Below the pieces are notes generated by a model that saw only the letters and a program-made list of their open reading frames with translations, did no database searches and was not told the DNA's origin. The position numbers were made by a program, and so were the translations under genes. Below are positions 33,930 through 45,107 of a stretch of DNA of 64,000 nt, one piece after another (positions within the stretch are counted from its first letter, which is position 1; each line of letters begins with the position of its first letter). Source of the DNA: Molossus alvarezi (taxonomy: Eukaryota > Chordata > Mammalia > Chiroptera > Molossidae); assembly GCA_037176705.1 (NCBI GenBank), contig CM073885.1, positions 221,786,290 through 221,850,289 on the forward strand, read 5' to 3'.

Positions 33930-34045
33930 TACATTCTGAGAGTGGAGTCTTATTTTATATAGTATACCCAGAGCCTTACAATGTATTTGACACATAATGG
34001 GTGTTTTCCCCAATTGCTGAATGAATTAATTGAATGGATGTAAGT
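33930..34045 (+). mobile_element. LINE L2 3' tail fragment
   Basis: Text 'cccagagccttacaatgtat', 'ttgacacataatgggtg' and 'gctgaatgaattaattgaat' fits the last 100 bp of L2. Confidence 0.55.
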
Positions 34046-35139
34046 GTGAAGAAAGCACACTGGGAAGAAGGCAGAGGATTCTCCTAGTCTGTTTATGTTG
34101 CAGATGTGTATTTTACCAGTAAGGTTTGGGTGGAGGAACCAGAACTGTGCCCAGGGTGCGTAACATACTGAGGATACAGACCATGTTTTGGAAAGAATTT
34201 TTAGCAGTAGGACTGAGGGCTTTTCTTATTCCATGTCTATTGGCCTTTAATTTGAAGTTTAACTGACCTTTATACACAAAATTCTAGTAATGAATTCAAC
34301 TTATCTCTGAACAGAAGTTGATTAAAGTAACATTGCACATCAGAAAAATAGGAAAATTAATGCAGTAATTAACCTTAGTTAGCATGTTATGTGACCCTGG
34401 CTCAAGGAACAGATAGCAAAACAAGGAAAAATGCCTGAACTGAGAAAAGGGTTTATGATCAATGGGAAAAGGGGAAGATACTTAAAAGCCATTCTAAAAG
34501 GGTAGCAACAACAACAACAAAAATGCTTTATGGGGCTAGTACACAAGGATTATCCTCATAGAAAGAATGTGGGTTCAGATTTGAGCTAATGACAACCAAG
34601 ACATTGCAAGGGTAATTTGTTAAAGAAACAATACAGCAGTTCTTTTTTTTTTTCATTTTATTTTCTTCTTTCTCTTTTCTTTTTCTCTCTCTGACTCTCT
34701 ACCTGTCCCTGCCTCAACATTTTATTTAGCTTTCATTATTGGAAGCTCTTTGGAGTATTTCCCTCATATGTGATTTCCATTTCCCTGTCCCCCACACCTC
34801 AAGAGAGACTCCCTGGGGTTAAGGTAATTAAGAAAATAGCCAGCGATCCAGGTACTTCAGATATGACTCACATGACCGCCATACCGTCATCAGTAGCTGT
34901 GGAGACTGTATCCCAGGCCGCTGTGTGCGCCTCCAGGTCAGACCCCTGCTCTTTCTCCATGTTTGATACTCTCTACCTCACCTCTGTTATCTTCTGTGAA
35001 ACCATTAGCACCAGTCCTGAGCTTGTTTGAACCATATGGGCAGAATCTTTGACCTGGAAGAACTTTCCATTCTAACCTACTCTCCGCTATTAGACAGTAT
35101 TGGAACTAGGAGAATCCAATGGATATCTTTCACTCATTC
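34046..35139. other. single-copy stretch
   Basis: A pyrimidine-rich segment at 34640-34700 contains several TCTTT/CTCTCT runs. The 86-codon frame at 34770-35030 has no domain. No gene recognised. Confidence 0.4.
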
Positions 35140-36480
35140 CTATAAATATGCAGCAGTATAGATTGAGTGTCTGTGATCCATATGATGTGGTTTGCACTGT
35201 GCAAAATGCTAGGCCCTCATGTGGCCTATAATGGGGTCAAGGAAGAAAGTCATGGAAACAAATGTAACCAATACATTGACTTGGCTGCTGAGCTAGAACT
35301 CTCTTCAGGATACACCAGGGGCACAAAGGAGAGAGAAACACATTCTACCAGGAATTGGAAAGCCAAGAAAAGCTTCACAGTTGAGGTGACATCCCAAAAG
35401 GTAGGAAATATTCACCGGGTAGATAAGATAGCACAGACATTTGGATCAGGAATAGTTGTTCAGCTATAGGGCCACAAAACTACAAATAGTTTAAGTAGTT
35501 TAGTACCACTGTAGTGGGGGAGTGTGGGGCTACCATCAGAGACCTACGCTGAAGGAATGGGAAGGGGCCGGCTCTTCAGAGCCTTTGTATGCTGGCTAAG
35601 GAGTCTGGATTGACCTCAGGCAGTGAAGAAATATTGAAGGGTATTCAGCAGGGTGGCAACATGTTTACTCATTTATTCATTTAGTGTTTGATAAGATACA
35701 TGTGTTTTAAACATGTTGCATGCCAGACAATCTTCCAGGCATTAGGGACATATGAATAAACATAAAAATATCTGCCCTGTGGAGTTTACTTTCTATTGGC
35801 AGGAGACAATATACATTATCGTTAATAAATTATATAGTATGTTAACAGGCCAGATGTGCTTTGGAAAAATATAGCTCAGGCAAAGGGGGATAAGTAGGAC
35901 TAGGGTATAGAAAGAGTTGCAGTTTGAAATAGGGTTCTTAAAGATTTGAAGGAACTAAAGGAGTAAATGACACAGATTGTAGGGAAGAAGGGAAAAGATG
36001 TCACCGGAAGAAGGAATCTTTGGTCCAAAGGCCCTAGGGTGGGAGCAGGCCTGGCTTGTGTGAAGAATCTTGAAGAAGCCTGAGAAGCTAGAGTCAAGGA
36101 AACCAGGGGGTGTGGAGATTAAGATGAGGATAGGAAAGTAATGTAAAGGAGGTCATGGGCTGTGCAGAAACTTATAGACTTTGGTTTATATCTGTAGTGA
36201 GATGAGCAGCCAAGGAGTGGGGGAGGTGGGGCAGAGAGAGAGGGGGAGAGGGAGAGGAGAGGGAGAAGAAGAGGGAGAGAGAGAGAATGAGAATGAGCAA
36301 AGGAACATCATGATCTGACTTAAAATTCAAAGGACCAGCTAGGCAGACTGTAGGGTCAAAAGCAGAAGTAGAAAGACCAATAAAGAAGCCATTGCAATAA
36401 TCTAGGCAAGCAATGATAGTGGCTTGGACCAGAATTGTAACAATGGTAGTGACGGGAGGTGGTAGATTCTGGATATATCT
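35140..36480 (-). mobile_element. LINE L2 tract, antisense, two overlapping fragments
   Basis: Antisense L2 landmarks: 'aagcttcacagttgaggtga' (35370), 'agagcctttgtatgctggct' (35578), 'catttattcatttagtgttt' (35669), 'ctgtggagtttactttctat' (35777), 'catcatgatctgacttaaaa' (36306), 'gaagccattgcaataatcta' (36385) and 'atgatagtggcttggaccag' (36413). The L2 tail appears at 35665 in the middle of the tract, so at least two L2 insertions or fragments lie side by side. Frames inside are relics. Confidence 0.8.
36216..36296. repeat. homopurine (GA/GGA)n tract
   Basis: About 80 bases of nearly uninterrupted purine (GAGAGAGG, GGAGAGG, GAAGAAGAGGG), inside the L2 tract. It is composed of mixed units and has mirror symmetry in parts. 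Confidence 0.85.
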
Positions 36481-36534
36481 AAATTTTCATTGTAAAATGA
36501 TCAGTTGTTGCAGTATAGAGGATAAAACTTTACA

Positions 36535-36690
36535 TAGGGTTAACATTTATTTAGTGATTACCACATGCCAGATACTAGTCTAAACACTTTCTATGTATTC
36601 ACTCATTCATTTCCCACAACAATCCTGAAAGAGGAGTGATTACTATCTTCCACTTTACATATAAGGTTGCTGAAGCAGAGAAATCCTTTT
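36535..36690 (-). mobile_element. MIR SINE fragment
   Basis: Plus-strand text 'aacatttatttagtgattac', 'cacatgccagatactagtct', 'cccacaacaatcctgaaaga' and 'ttacatataaggttgctgaa' is antisense MIR. Confidence 0.65.
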
Positions 36691-38152
36691 GGAGCCTGGA
36701 AAATCAGTTAGAAGACTATTCCAGGCACAAGATGATAAGGGTCTGAGTTAATTCAACAGCATTGGAAATGAAGCAGGAAGTCAGACTATGAAGTTGATGG
36801 GGAGAGAAGATAATATTTTTCCATCCTTAGTTATTTTATTTCCTTCTTTCTGAGCAGGGTGTTGCATAAGTGGCCATTAAGTTGGTGCAGGTGGCTTGAA
36901 TCTCTTCTCTGAACAGAAGTGCCTTGGGTAACATTTTCTCTGTAAAGCCATGAGAGACACTTATTGTTTATAGAGCTATCATTTTGATTCATGGGCAAAG
37001 ATATTTTCGATGATAATAAAGGAGATAGTTGAAAATAACTGCAATGTAAATAGAGCCTTAGACTCACAAATAATGGAATTATAAAAATTGAGAGGATTGA
37101 GGGAAAGTTTTTATAATAAATGTTCTAATTTCTTTACCATGCTCACTTTTGCATAATTTCTTTCTTTCCCTGAGATAATAGACAATGAAAATTTGCAAGT
37201 CTGGATTGATTCAAAATGGGTTTTATTAATAGAATTGTCAGCACTAAAGTGGCAGAAAAATGTAGTGTGCTAGATGATGTATTTAATTCAGTAGCAAAAT
37301 ACCTTGATTCTAGTTCTAATGCTGAGACTTGCGTGATGAAACTTATTTATGACTTGTTTGTAAAACAAAGACAACAAAAGACAGCAATAGAAATAGATGC
37401 TTCTAAGGGTTTTTGAGGGTGAAGAAGATGCTAAATACATGAAAGATATACAATAAATAAATAAAATATCAAATTGTGAACATTTGAAGGGAGAAAGTAT
37501 TAAAAATTACTCACTCTAGGGGATTTTTTATGTTGAATTTATTATTTTAACAGTTTGCCCAAAGAAAGAGATATAGCAGTTAGAAGTTGGTAAGATGCAT
37601 AAACGTCATTTGTCATGACAACTGGGAGTCTCAATAACAGTTTTCAGCCTGGACCACATTTCAAGTTTCACCCTATCTTCTTAGAACATCTACTATGTTT
37701 AAAAAGAATTCTTCCTTTAGATTTCTTTGATCATTCACTCTGGGAATATTTACTCTGCTTAAATGCAATCTTATGTTGATACTACTGTGTTAATTCTTCA
37801 TTTTGTGCTCTCAGGCATACATTTAAAAATAGACTCCAGATCACTTAAAGATGGTGATTTGGGCTGTGTCAAAATTTAACCTATATAAATCACATTTAAA
37901 TGATTTGATAATTGACATTAGCTGCCACTTGTTGATAGGCTAAGAATAAAGAAATTGTTAAATTATATCACTTATGAGACCAATATGCCATGATTTGTAA
38001 TAAATATATTTTAGTATTTATTGTTTTATTTTAATGGGAGCAGGTGAGCATATAAATATTATGGACCATACACCAAAAACAAAACAAAATAATACAAAAC
38101 CAACAACAAAAACAAAAATAGTTTTAAATTAAGTTGAAATTTGAGGACAGTC
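36691..38152. other. AT-rich single-copy stretch with an unassigned 66-codon frame
   Basis: No repeat recognised. A frame at 37216-37416 (+) begins ATGGGTTTTATTAATAG and encodes 66 residues including CSVLDDVFNSVAKYLDSSS. It looks more protein-like than other frames here, with few low-complexity runs. However, an in-frame TGA lies two codons before its ATG, so it cannot extend upstream as an exon without a splice site between them. It could be a decayed retrocopy or chance. Confidence 0.3.
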
Positions 38153-38400
38153 TAGAATATGGGGAATTCTTTTTTTTTTATTAATTAATTAATTAATTTT
38201 TGTTACTGATGTTTTTCCTTTTCCCCACTCTGATTCTCCACCCCCCCACGCTGTCACCAGCTTTGATGTCCATGTCCATTGTTCATGCGCAAATGCATAT
38301 AAGTTCTGTGGTTTATCTCTCCCCCACTACCCCACGCAGTCAGTCTGTATCCCACTTCCACGTCTCTGGGACTACACCATTCCTCAGACTGTTATGTTCA

Positions 38401-41400
38401 TTATATTTCACAAATAAGTGAGATCATATGATATTTGTCTTTCTCTGTTTGGCTTGTTTCGTGTAGGATAATACTTTCCGGTTCCCTCCATGTATTCTCA
38501 AAGGATAAGAGATCTTTCTTTCTTACAGCTGCATAGTACTCCATTGTGTATATATACCACTGCTTTTTTATCTATTCATCTACTGGTGGACATTTGGGCT
38601 GTTTCCAGATCTTAGTGCTGTTACAAACATGGGGGTACATATATTCTTTCTGATAGGTGTTTCAGGCTTCTTAGGGTATATTCCTAGAAGTGGGATCACT
38701 GGGTCAAATTAAAATTCAATTTTTAATCTTTTTGAGGTAACACCGTATTGTTTTCCATAGTGGCTGTACCACTCTACATCCCCACCAGCCGTGTACTAGA
38801 GTCCCCTTTTCTCCACACCCTCGCCAACACTTTTTTGATGCTTTGTTGATGGCGGCTATTCTGACAGGTGTAAGGTGATACCTCATTGTTGTTTTAATTT
38901 GCATCTCTCTGATGATTAGTGATGTTTAGCATCTCTTCATATGTCTCTTGGCCATTGGTATGTCCTGTTTGGAAAGGTGTCTATTCAGCTCCTCTGCCCA
39001 TTTTTCAATTGGTTTCTTTGTCTTCCTTTTGTTGAGGTGTATGAGCACTCTATAAATATTGGAAATTAACCCATTATCTGATGTTTCATTGGCAATTATG
39101 CTCTTCCATAGAGTGAGTTGCCTTTCCATTTTGGTGGTTGTTTCTTTTGCTGTGCAGAAGCTTTTGAGTTTGATGTAGTCCCATGTGTTCATTTTCTCAT
39201 TTATTTCTCTTGCCTTAGGTGATGTATCAGTGAAAATTCTGCTGTGTATGATGTCCAAAATTTTGTTGCCTACCTTTTCTTCTAGGATTTTTATGAATTC
39301 ATGAGTCACATTTAAGTCTTTTATCCATTTTGAGTTTATTCTTGTGTATGGTATAAGTTGATGATCTAGTTTCATTTTTTGCATGTAGCTGTCCATGTTT
39401 CCCAACACCATTTATTAAAGAGGCTGTCTTTACTCCACTGTATGCTCTTGCCTCCTTTGTCAAATATTAATTGAGCATAATGTCTTGGGTTCATTTCTAG
39501 GTTCTTTATTCTGTTCCATTAATCTATCTGCCTGTTCTTGTGCCAGTACCAGGCTGTTTTGATTTCAATGATTTTGTAGTATAACCTGAAATCTGGTAAT
39601 GTGATGCCTCCAACTTTGTTCTTCTTTTTCAAGATTGCGGTGGCTATTCGGGGTCTTTTTGGTTCCATATAAACTTTTGAAGTATTTGTTCTAGTTCTGT
39701 GAAGTATGTCATTGGTATTTTGATGGGGATTGCATTGAATCTATAGATTGCTTTGGGTAGTATGGACATTTTAATGATGTTAATTCTTCCGATCTATGAA
39801 CAAGGTATGTGCTTCCACTTTTTTATATCTCCCTCTGTTTCTTTTTTCAATGACCTGTAGTTTTCTGTGAATAGGTCCTTTATTTCTTTGGTTAGGTTTA
39901 TTCCTAGGTATCTTAATTTTTTTGCTGTGATGGTAAATGGGATTTTTTTTTTAGTTTCTCTTTCTGTGACTTCATCGTTGGTATATAAGACTGCTGTCGA
40001 TTTCTTGACGTTAATTTTGTATCCTGCTACTTTGCCAAATTCATTTATTAAGTCTAGTAAATTTTTGATGGAGCCTTTGGGGTTTTCTACGTATAATATG
40101 TCATCTGAGAATAATGACAGTTTCACTTCCTCCTTTCGAATTTGGATTCTTTATAGTTTTTCTTCTTGTTTGATTGCTGTGGCTAAGACTTCCCCTACTT
40201 TGTTAAATAAGAGTGGCGAAAGTGGGCATCCTTGTCTTGTTCCTGTTCTTGAGGGAATTGCTTTTAGTTTTTTCCCATTGAGTATGCTGTTGGCTGTAGG
40301 TCTTTCATATATGGCCTTTATTATGTCTAGATATGATCCCTCTATTCCCAGAATGCTGAATGTTTTTATCAGAAATGGATGCTGAATTTTGTCGAAAGCT
40401 TTTTCATCATCTATTGATATGATCATATGATTTTTATCTTTCATTTTGTTTATGTGGTATATCACATTTATTAATTTGCAAATATTGTACCAGCCTTGCA
40501 TCCCTGGGATGAATCCCACTTGGTCATAGTGAACAATATTTTTGATGTATTGCTGGATCTGATTTGCTAGTATTTTGTTCAGGATTTTGGCATCTATGTT
40601 CATCAGGGATATTGGCCTGTAGTTTTCTTTTTTTGTAGTGTCTTTTTCTGGTTTTGGAATTAGAATTATGCTGGCCCCATAAAACGAGTTTGTAAATCTT
40701 TCTTCTTCTTGAATTTTTTGAAATAGTTTGAGGAGAATGGGTATTAGTTCTTCTTTGAATGTTCGGAAAAATTGCCCCATGAAGCCGTCCGGGCCTGGGT
40801 TTCTTTTTGCTGTGAGAGTCTTAATTACATCTTCAATTTCCTTAGTTGTTTTTGGTCTGTTCCAGTTTTCTATCTCTTTCCGGTTCAGTTTTGGAAGACT
40901 ATGTGTTTCTAGAAATTTGTTCATTTTGCTTAGATTGTCAAATTTGTTGCTGTATAATTGTTATAATATTTTTTAATGATCCTTTGTATTTCTGTGGTGT
41001 CACTTGTTATTTCTCCTCTTTTATTTCTGATTTTGTGTATTTGGGTTCTCTCTCTTTGTTTCTTGGTGAGTCTAGCTAATAATGGTCCATCAATCTTGTT
41101 TATCTTTTCAAAGAATCAGCTCTATGTTCCATTGATCCTTTGAATTTTTTTTTTTTTTGGTCTCCATGTCATTTATTTCTGCTCTGATCTTTACTATTTC
41201 CTTCCTTCTACTTGCTTTGGGGTCTTCTTTTTGTTTGCTTTCCAATGTGTTATGTTGTGAGGTTAGATAGTCTATTAGAAATTTTTCTTGTTTCTTGAAG
41301 TAGGCCTGTAGGGCTATGAACTTCCCTCTCAGAACTACTTTTGCTGCATCCCATAGATTTTGTGTTGTTGTGTGTTCATTTTCATTGGTTTCTAGGAAGT

Positions 41401-42190
41401 TTTTGTTTCTTCCTTGATCTCCATGGTAACTCATTCATTGTTTAATAACATGCTATTTAGCCTCCATGTTTTCAAATGTCTTTGCATGTTCTTGTTGCAA
41501 TTGATTTCTAGTTTCATGCCATTGTGATCTGAGAAGCTGCTTGATATTTCAATCTTCTTGAACTTGTATAGACTTAGTTTGTGCCCTAACATGTGGTCTA
41601 TCATTGAGAATGTCCCATGTGCACTTGGGAAGAATGTGAATTCTGCAGTTTTGGGGTGTAATTCTCTATAGATATCTATTAAATCCTTTTGATCTAACGC
41701 TTCATTTAGAGTCTGTGTTTTCTTGTTAATTTTTTGTTTAGATGATATATCCAGTGATGTCAGCGGGGTGTTGAAGTCCCCTGCTATGATTGTATTGCTG
41801 TTGATTTCTGCTTTGAAGTCCTCCAGAAGATTTTTAATATATGTTGGTGCTCCTATATTGCGTGCATATATTTTTACCAAGGTTATATCTTTCTGTTGGA
41901 TGGATCCTCTCAATATTATATAGTGGCCATGGCCTTCATTTTGAAATCTACTTTATCAGATATGAATATTGCTACCCCAGCTTTTTTTTCCTTTCTGATT
42001 GCTTGAAAGATTTTTTTTATCCCTTCATTTTTAACCTATGTGAATCTTTTGTTGTGAGGTGGGTGTCTTGTAAGCAACATATATGTGAGTCATGCTTTCT
42101 TATTCAGTCAGCTACTCTGTGTCTTTCTATTGGAGCATTCAAAACATTCACATTTAAGGTGAAAATTAATAAGTATTTATTTATTGCCAT
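38401..42190 (-). pseudogene. L1 ORF2 (endonuclease/reverse transcriptase), dead
   Basis: In live elements ORF2p nicks target DNA and reverse-transcribes the RNA there. On the minus strand the start ATG is at 42188-42190 (MAIN...) and the stop TAA at 38401-38403. The endonuclease N-terminus at 42060-42190 is altered (LIFTLN... in place of IITLNVNG). AGDFNTP and [10 protein letters not shown] are readable at 41431-41913. The reverse transcriptase has [31 protein letters not shown] and [12 protein letters not shown] at 40151-40924. The catalytic FADD box is changed to FSDD (40100-40111) and the following Met codon is deleted. Multiple frameshifts split the frame into at least six parts. Confidence 0.93.
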
Positions 42191-42754
42191 TTTTGTTTAG
42201 TGTGTTTATATCTTCCTATTTCTTCTAGTAATGACATCAGCAGTCCTTTTAGCATATCTTGCAGTGCTGGTTTGGTGTTAATATATTCCCTTGGCCTTTT
42301 TTTTTTTTTTTTTTTGTCTGGGAAGCTCTTTATTTGACCTTCTATTTTGAATTATAGCATTGCTGGATAGAGTAGTCTTGGATTCAGATCCTTGTTTTTC
42401 ATGACCTTGATTACTTCATGCCACTTTCTTCTGGCCTGTAGTGTTTCTTTTGAGAAATCAGCTGAGAGCCTTATGGGGTTTCCTTTGTAGGTGATCTGTT
42501 CCTTATCTCCTGCTGCCTTTAGGATTCTCTCTTTGTCTTTTTTTAATTTTGGCATTTTAACTACTATGTGTCTTGGTGTGGGCCTGTTTGGGTTCTTCTT
42601 ACTTGGGGCTCTCTGTGCTTCTGGAACATGAATGCCTTCTTTCTTCACCAAGTTAGGAAAGTTTTTTTGTCACTATTTCTTTAAATATATTCTCTAACCC
42701 TTGCTCATTTTCTTCCTTCTCAGGGACTCCTATGATGCAAATATTATTACGTTT
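42181..42754 (-). pseudogene. L1 ORF1 C-terminal part, dead
   Basis: ORF1p is the RNA-binding chaperone of L1. Present are the RRM start (RNNICIIGVPEKEENEQ, 42653-42754) and the C-terminal domain (EAQRAPSKKNPNRPTPRHIV ... SADFSKETLQARRKWHEVI, 42352-42651). The 5' truncation removed the coiled coil. A poly(T) run at 42299-42319 on plus is an expanded internal A tract where the other copy (52344-52350) has A7. Downstream of it the frame runs openly to a TAA that overlaps the ORF2 ATG. Confidence 0.88.
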
Positions 42755-42773
42755 TAGAATATGGGGAATTCTT

Positions 42774-43528
42774 ATCCATTTGTATGTTAATTTGCCTTTT
42801 AAATTACTTTTGAAATGTCTAGTTTTGTGGCAGATTAAGCAGAAATGGTTTCTTAGTGACCATCTGGTCATTTTAAAACTGTGTTGAAGGAAGAAATCTT
42901 GACATTGTTATATTAACATTTCATGGCAGGGAGATTTTTTTTTTTTTTTTTTTTAGGTCATCTAGGCTTAGAATCTCAGAATAGCCAGGTTAAGATTAGA
43001 ATAAAATTATTTTCTGTGCCAGGGAACCCATTATTTCCCAGGGGAATCAATTCTGCCATTAGAATTTTAAACATATCTTTCTTATATTGAATCCAAATTT
43101 ATCTACCTCTAACTCTTAGGTTCTTGTTACAACCGCTGGGAGGAGCAGTATGAATATAATTTATTTTTCACGTGACAACTCTTCAAATATTGGAAGAAAT
43201 CTATCAGGCAAGCCACCTTTTCTACCTCTCTCCTTGCCTCTGTCCTCTCTGCTTAAGGTAAAAACAACCCAGAAAGAATTTTTATTTACAAAACAGTGGC
43301 AAGAACTCTCACCAGTCTTCTTAAGTTTACAATTTATCATTTATGAGATATACGTTCTTACCTTTTAGGGATCACTATAAATATATTTCCTTATCTTCAG
43401 TTTTTTAGAACTGATTTCACATAGATTACTAATAGTTCTTTGCCCTCAGGATCTTGAAATATAACTCATATGAATCAAAGCACTATGAATTCATCTAAGG
43501 ATTTGAAAATTCTCTTAAAATCTCTAAA
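42774..43528. other. single-copy stretch
   Basis: A T20 tract lies at 42932-42955. The 72-codon frame at 43150-43368 has no domain. No repeat family recognised. Confidence 0.4.
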
Positions 43529-43538
43529 GTTCATCTTG

Positions 43539-43870
43539 GGTTATTTCTTTTTAAATTTCATTTTATTGTGGTAAGAATACAAAATTTCAAGTGTATAATA
43601 TATTATTGTTGACTGTAGGTACAATGTTGTACAGATGATTTATAGATCTTATCCATTTTGCTTAACTGAAACTTTATTCTTATTCAGTAGTAATTCCTCA
43701 TTTCTCTCTTCACCCTGCCCCTGGCAATCACCATTCCACTCTCTGATTTTATGCATTTGATTACTTTAGATGCTTCATATAAATGGAGTCATGCAGTATT
43801 TGTTTTTCTGTGACTGGCCTATTTCACTTAACATAATGTACTCAAGGTTCACCCATGTTGTTTCATATTG
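43539..43870 (-). mobile_element. old L1, 3' half of a twin-primed insertion
   Basis: The minus strand reads from 'acatgggtgaaccttgagta' (right) through 'gtgaaataggccagtcacag', 'ggaatggtgattgccagggg' to the 3' end 'aaaatgaaatttaaaaagaa' (left). This is the ORF2 end and 3' UTR of an older L1. The left target duplication is GTTCATCTTG (43529-43538). Its 5' half lies inverted immediately to the right. Confidence 0.85.
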
Positions 43871-44217
43871 CGGTAACCCACACCTGTCAGAATGGCTATT
43901 ATCAAAAGAACGAAAAAACAATTGTTAGCAAGGCTGTAGAGAAGTTGGCACCATTGCATACTGTTGATGGGAATATAAAATGATACAGCTACTATGGAAC
44001 ACAGCAGGGAGCTTCCTCAAAAATTAAAAATTGAACTATCATACGATCCAGCAATCCCACTTCTGGGTATTTATCCCCTCAAAATGAATCAGCATATCAA
44101 AGAGATATCAGCACTCCTATCTATGTTCATTATATCACTGTTCAAAAAAGCCAAGATATAGAAACCACCTAAATGTCCATTGACAGATGAATGGATAAAG
44201 AAATGAGGTATGTCCAT
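43871..44217 (+). mobile_element. old L1, inverted 5' half of the twin-primed insertion (part 1)
   Basis: The plus strand reads 'cacctgtcagaatggctatt', 'ctgtagagaagttggcacca', 'gcaatcccacttctgggtat' and 'aatggataaagaaatgaggt', the ORF2 region just upstream of the segment held in the minus-strand half. It is interrupted at 44217 by younger L1 tails and resumes at 45065. Confidence 0.85.
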
Positions 44218-44757
44218 CCCACTTTCGGAATATATCCTAAGAAGCCTAAAACACCAATCAGAAGCAATATATGTACCCCTATGTTCATAGCAGCACTATT
44301 TACAATTGCTAAGATCTGGAAACAGCCCAAGTGCCCATCAGTAGACTAATGGATAAAAAAGCTGAGGTACATATACACAATGAAATGCTATGCAGCTGTA
44401 AGAAAGAAAAATCTCTTATCTTTTGAGATAACATGGAGGGACCTGGAAAGTATTATGCTAAATAAAATAAGGCAATCAGAGAAAGACAAGTATCACATGA
44501 TCTCACTTATTTGTGGAATATAATGAACAAAATAAGATGAGGGAAAAAATAGACCCAGGGACATAAAAGTAGGGTTCAGACCGACAAACTTCAGAGGGGG
44601 GAAGGGAGGAATGAGATAAACCAAAGAAAGTATGCATATAAGCATAACCAATGGACATAGACAACAATGCTGGGGGGAGGGGATAGGAATGGGAGGAGGG
44701 TGTCAATAGGGGGAAAAGGAGAAACATCTGTAATAACAATAAATTAATTAAAAAAAC
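44218..44757 (+). mobile_element. younger L1 3' tail, subfamily 1
   Basis: It begins 'cccactttcggaatatatcc' in the ORF2 C-terminus, has the ORF2 stop TAA at 44521-44523, and a 3' UTR with 'cttcagaggggggaagggag' ending in 'aaattaattaaaa'. Target duplications around the pair of tails share TATGTCCAT (44209-44217 and 45056-45064) within longer imperfect repeats. Confidence 0.88.
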
Positions 44758-45050
44758 TGAAAAATATTTGTGGAATATAATGAACATAACAGTCTGAGGA
44801 ATGGGGTAGTCCCAGAGATGTGGATGTGGGATACAGACTGACAATCCCCAGAAGAGGGGGTGGTGGGGGAGAGATAAACCACAGAACTTATATGCATGTA
44901 TGCATGGACAATGGACATGGACAACAAAGCTGGGGACAGGGCAGGGTGGGAGAGGGAGGGGGAGTCAGTGGGGGGAAAAGGAGAAACATCTGTAACAAAA
45001 ATTAATTAATAAAAAAATAATAAAAAAATAAATAAATAAAATTAAAAGAA
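44758..45050 (+). mobile_element. second L1 3' tail, different subfamily
   Basis: Starts at 'gaaaaatatttgtggaatat', which repeats the ORF2 end, then a 3' UTR with 'cagtctgaggaatggggtag' and 'cagaagagggggtggtgggg', ending in an AT-rich (AATA)n-type tail. This 3' UTR matches that of the full-length L1 at 50352-56787 and not that of its left neighbour. So it is a separate event, or a switch of template, abutting the first tail. Confidence 0.85.
44932..44962 (+). other. G-quadruplex motif in L1 3' UTR
   Basis: Runs GGGG, GGG, GGG, GGG, GGG, GGGGG separated by 1-3 bases. G-rich polypurine tracts are a known trait of L1 3' UTRs. Confidence 0.8.
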
Positions 45051-45064
45051 GGTGCTATGTCCAT

Positions 45065-45107
45065 ATAAGGAATACTATTCAGCATTTAAAAAGAAAAAAA
45101 AAATTCT
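45065..45107 (+). mobile_element. old L1, inverted 5' half (part 2)
   Basis: Text 'ataaggaatactattcagca' then 'tttaaaaag' continues directly from 44217 in the L1 order and ends 'aaaattctg'. The other half starts 'acatgggtgaacc' on the minus strand, which is the next L1 text. The right target duplication GTTCATCTTG is at 45386-45395, beyond the inserted VES SINE. Confidence 0.85.

Larger units (their letters stand above)
38172..42754 (-). mobile_element. 5'-truncated L1, 4.6 kb, with 19-bp target duplication
   Basis: Inserted on the minus strand. The 3' end at the left begins with T9 and the antisense 3' UTR; the 5' end breaks off inside ORF1. The 19-bp duplication TAGAATATGGGGAATTCTT at 38153-38171 and 42755-42773 is exact, giving firm limits. 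It contains the 3' UTR (38172-38400), most of ORF2 (38401-42190) and the C-terminal part of ORF1 (about 42181-42754). All frames are broken, so it is not active. Confidence 0.97.

Noticed and set aside
39867..40385. 172-codon plus-strand frame and others on plus between 39.8 and 42.2 kb
   Set aside because: They are antisense shadows of L1 ORF2, which reads on the minus strand.
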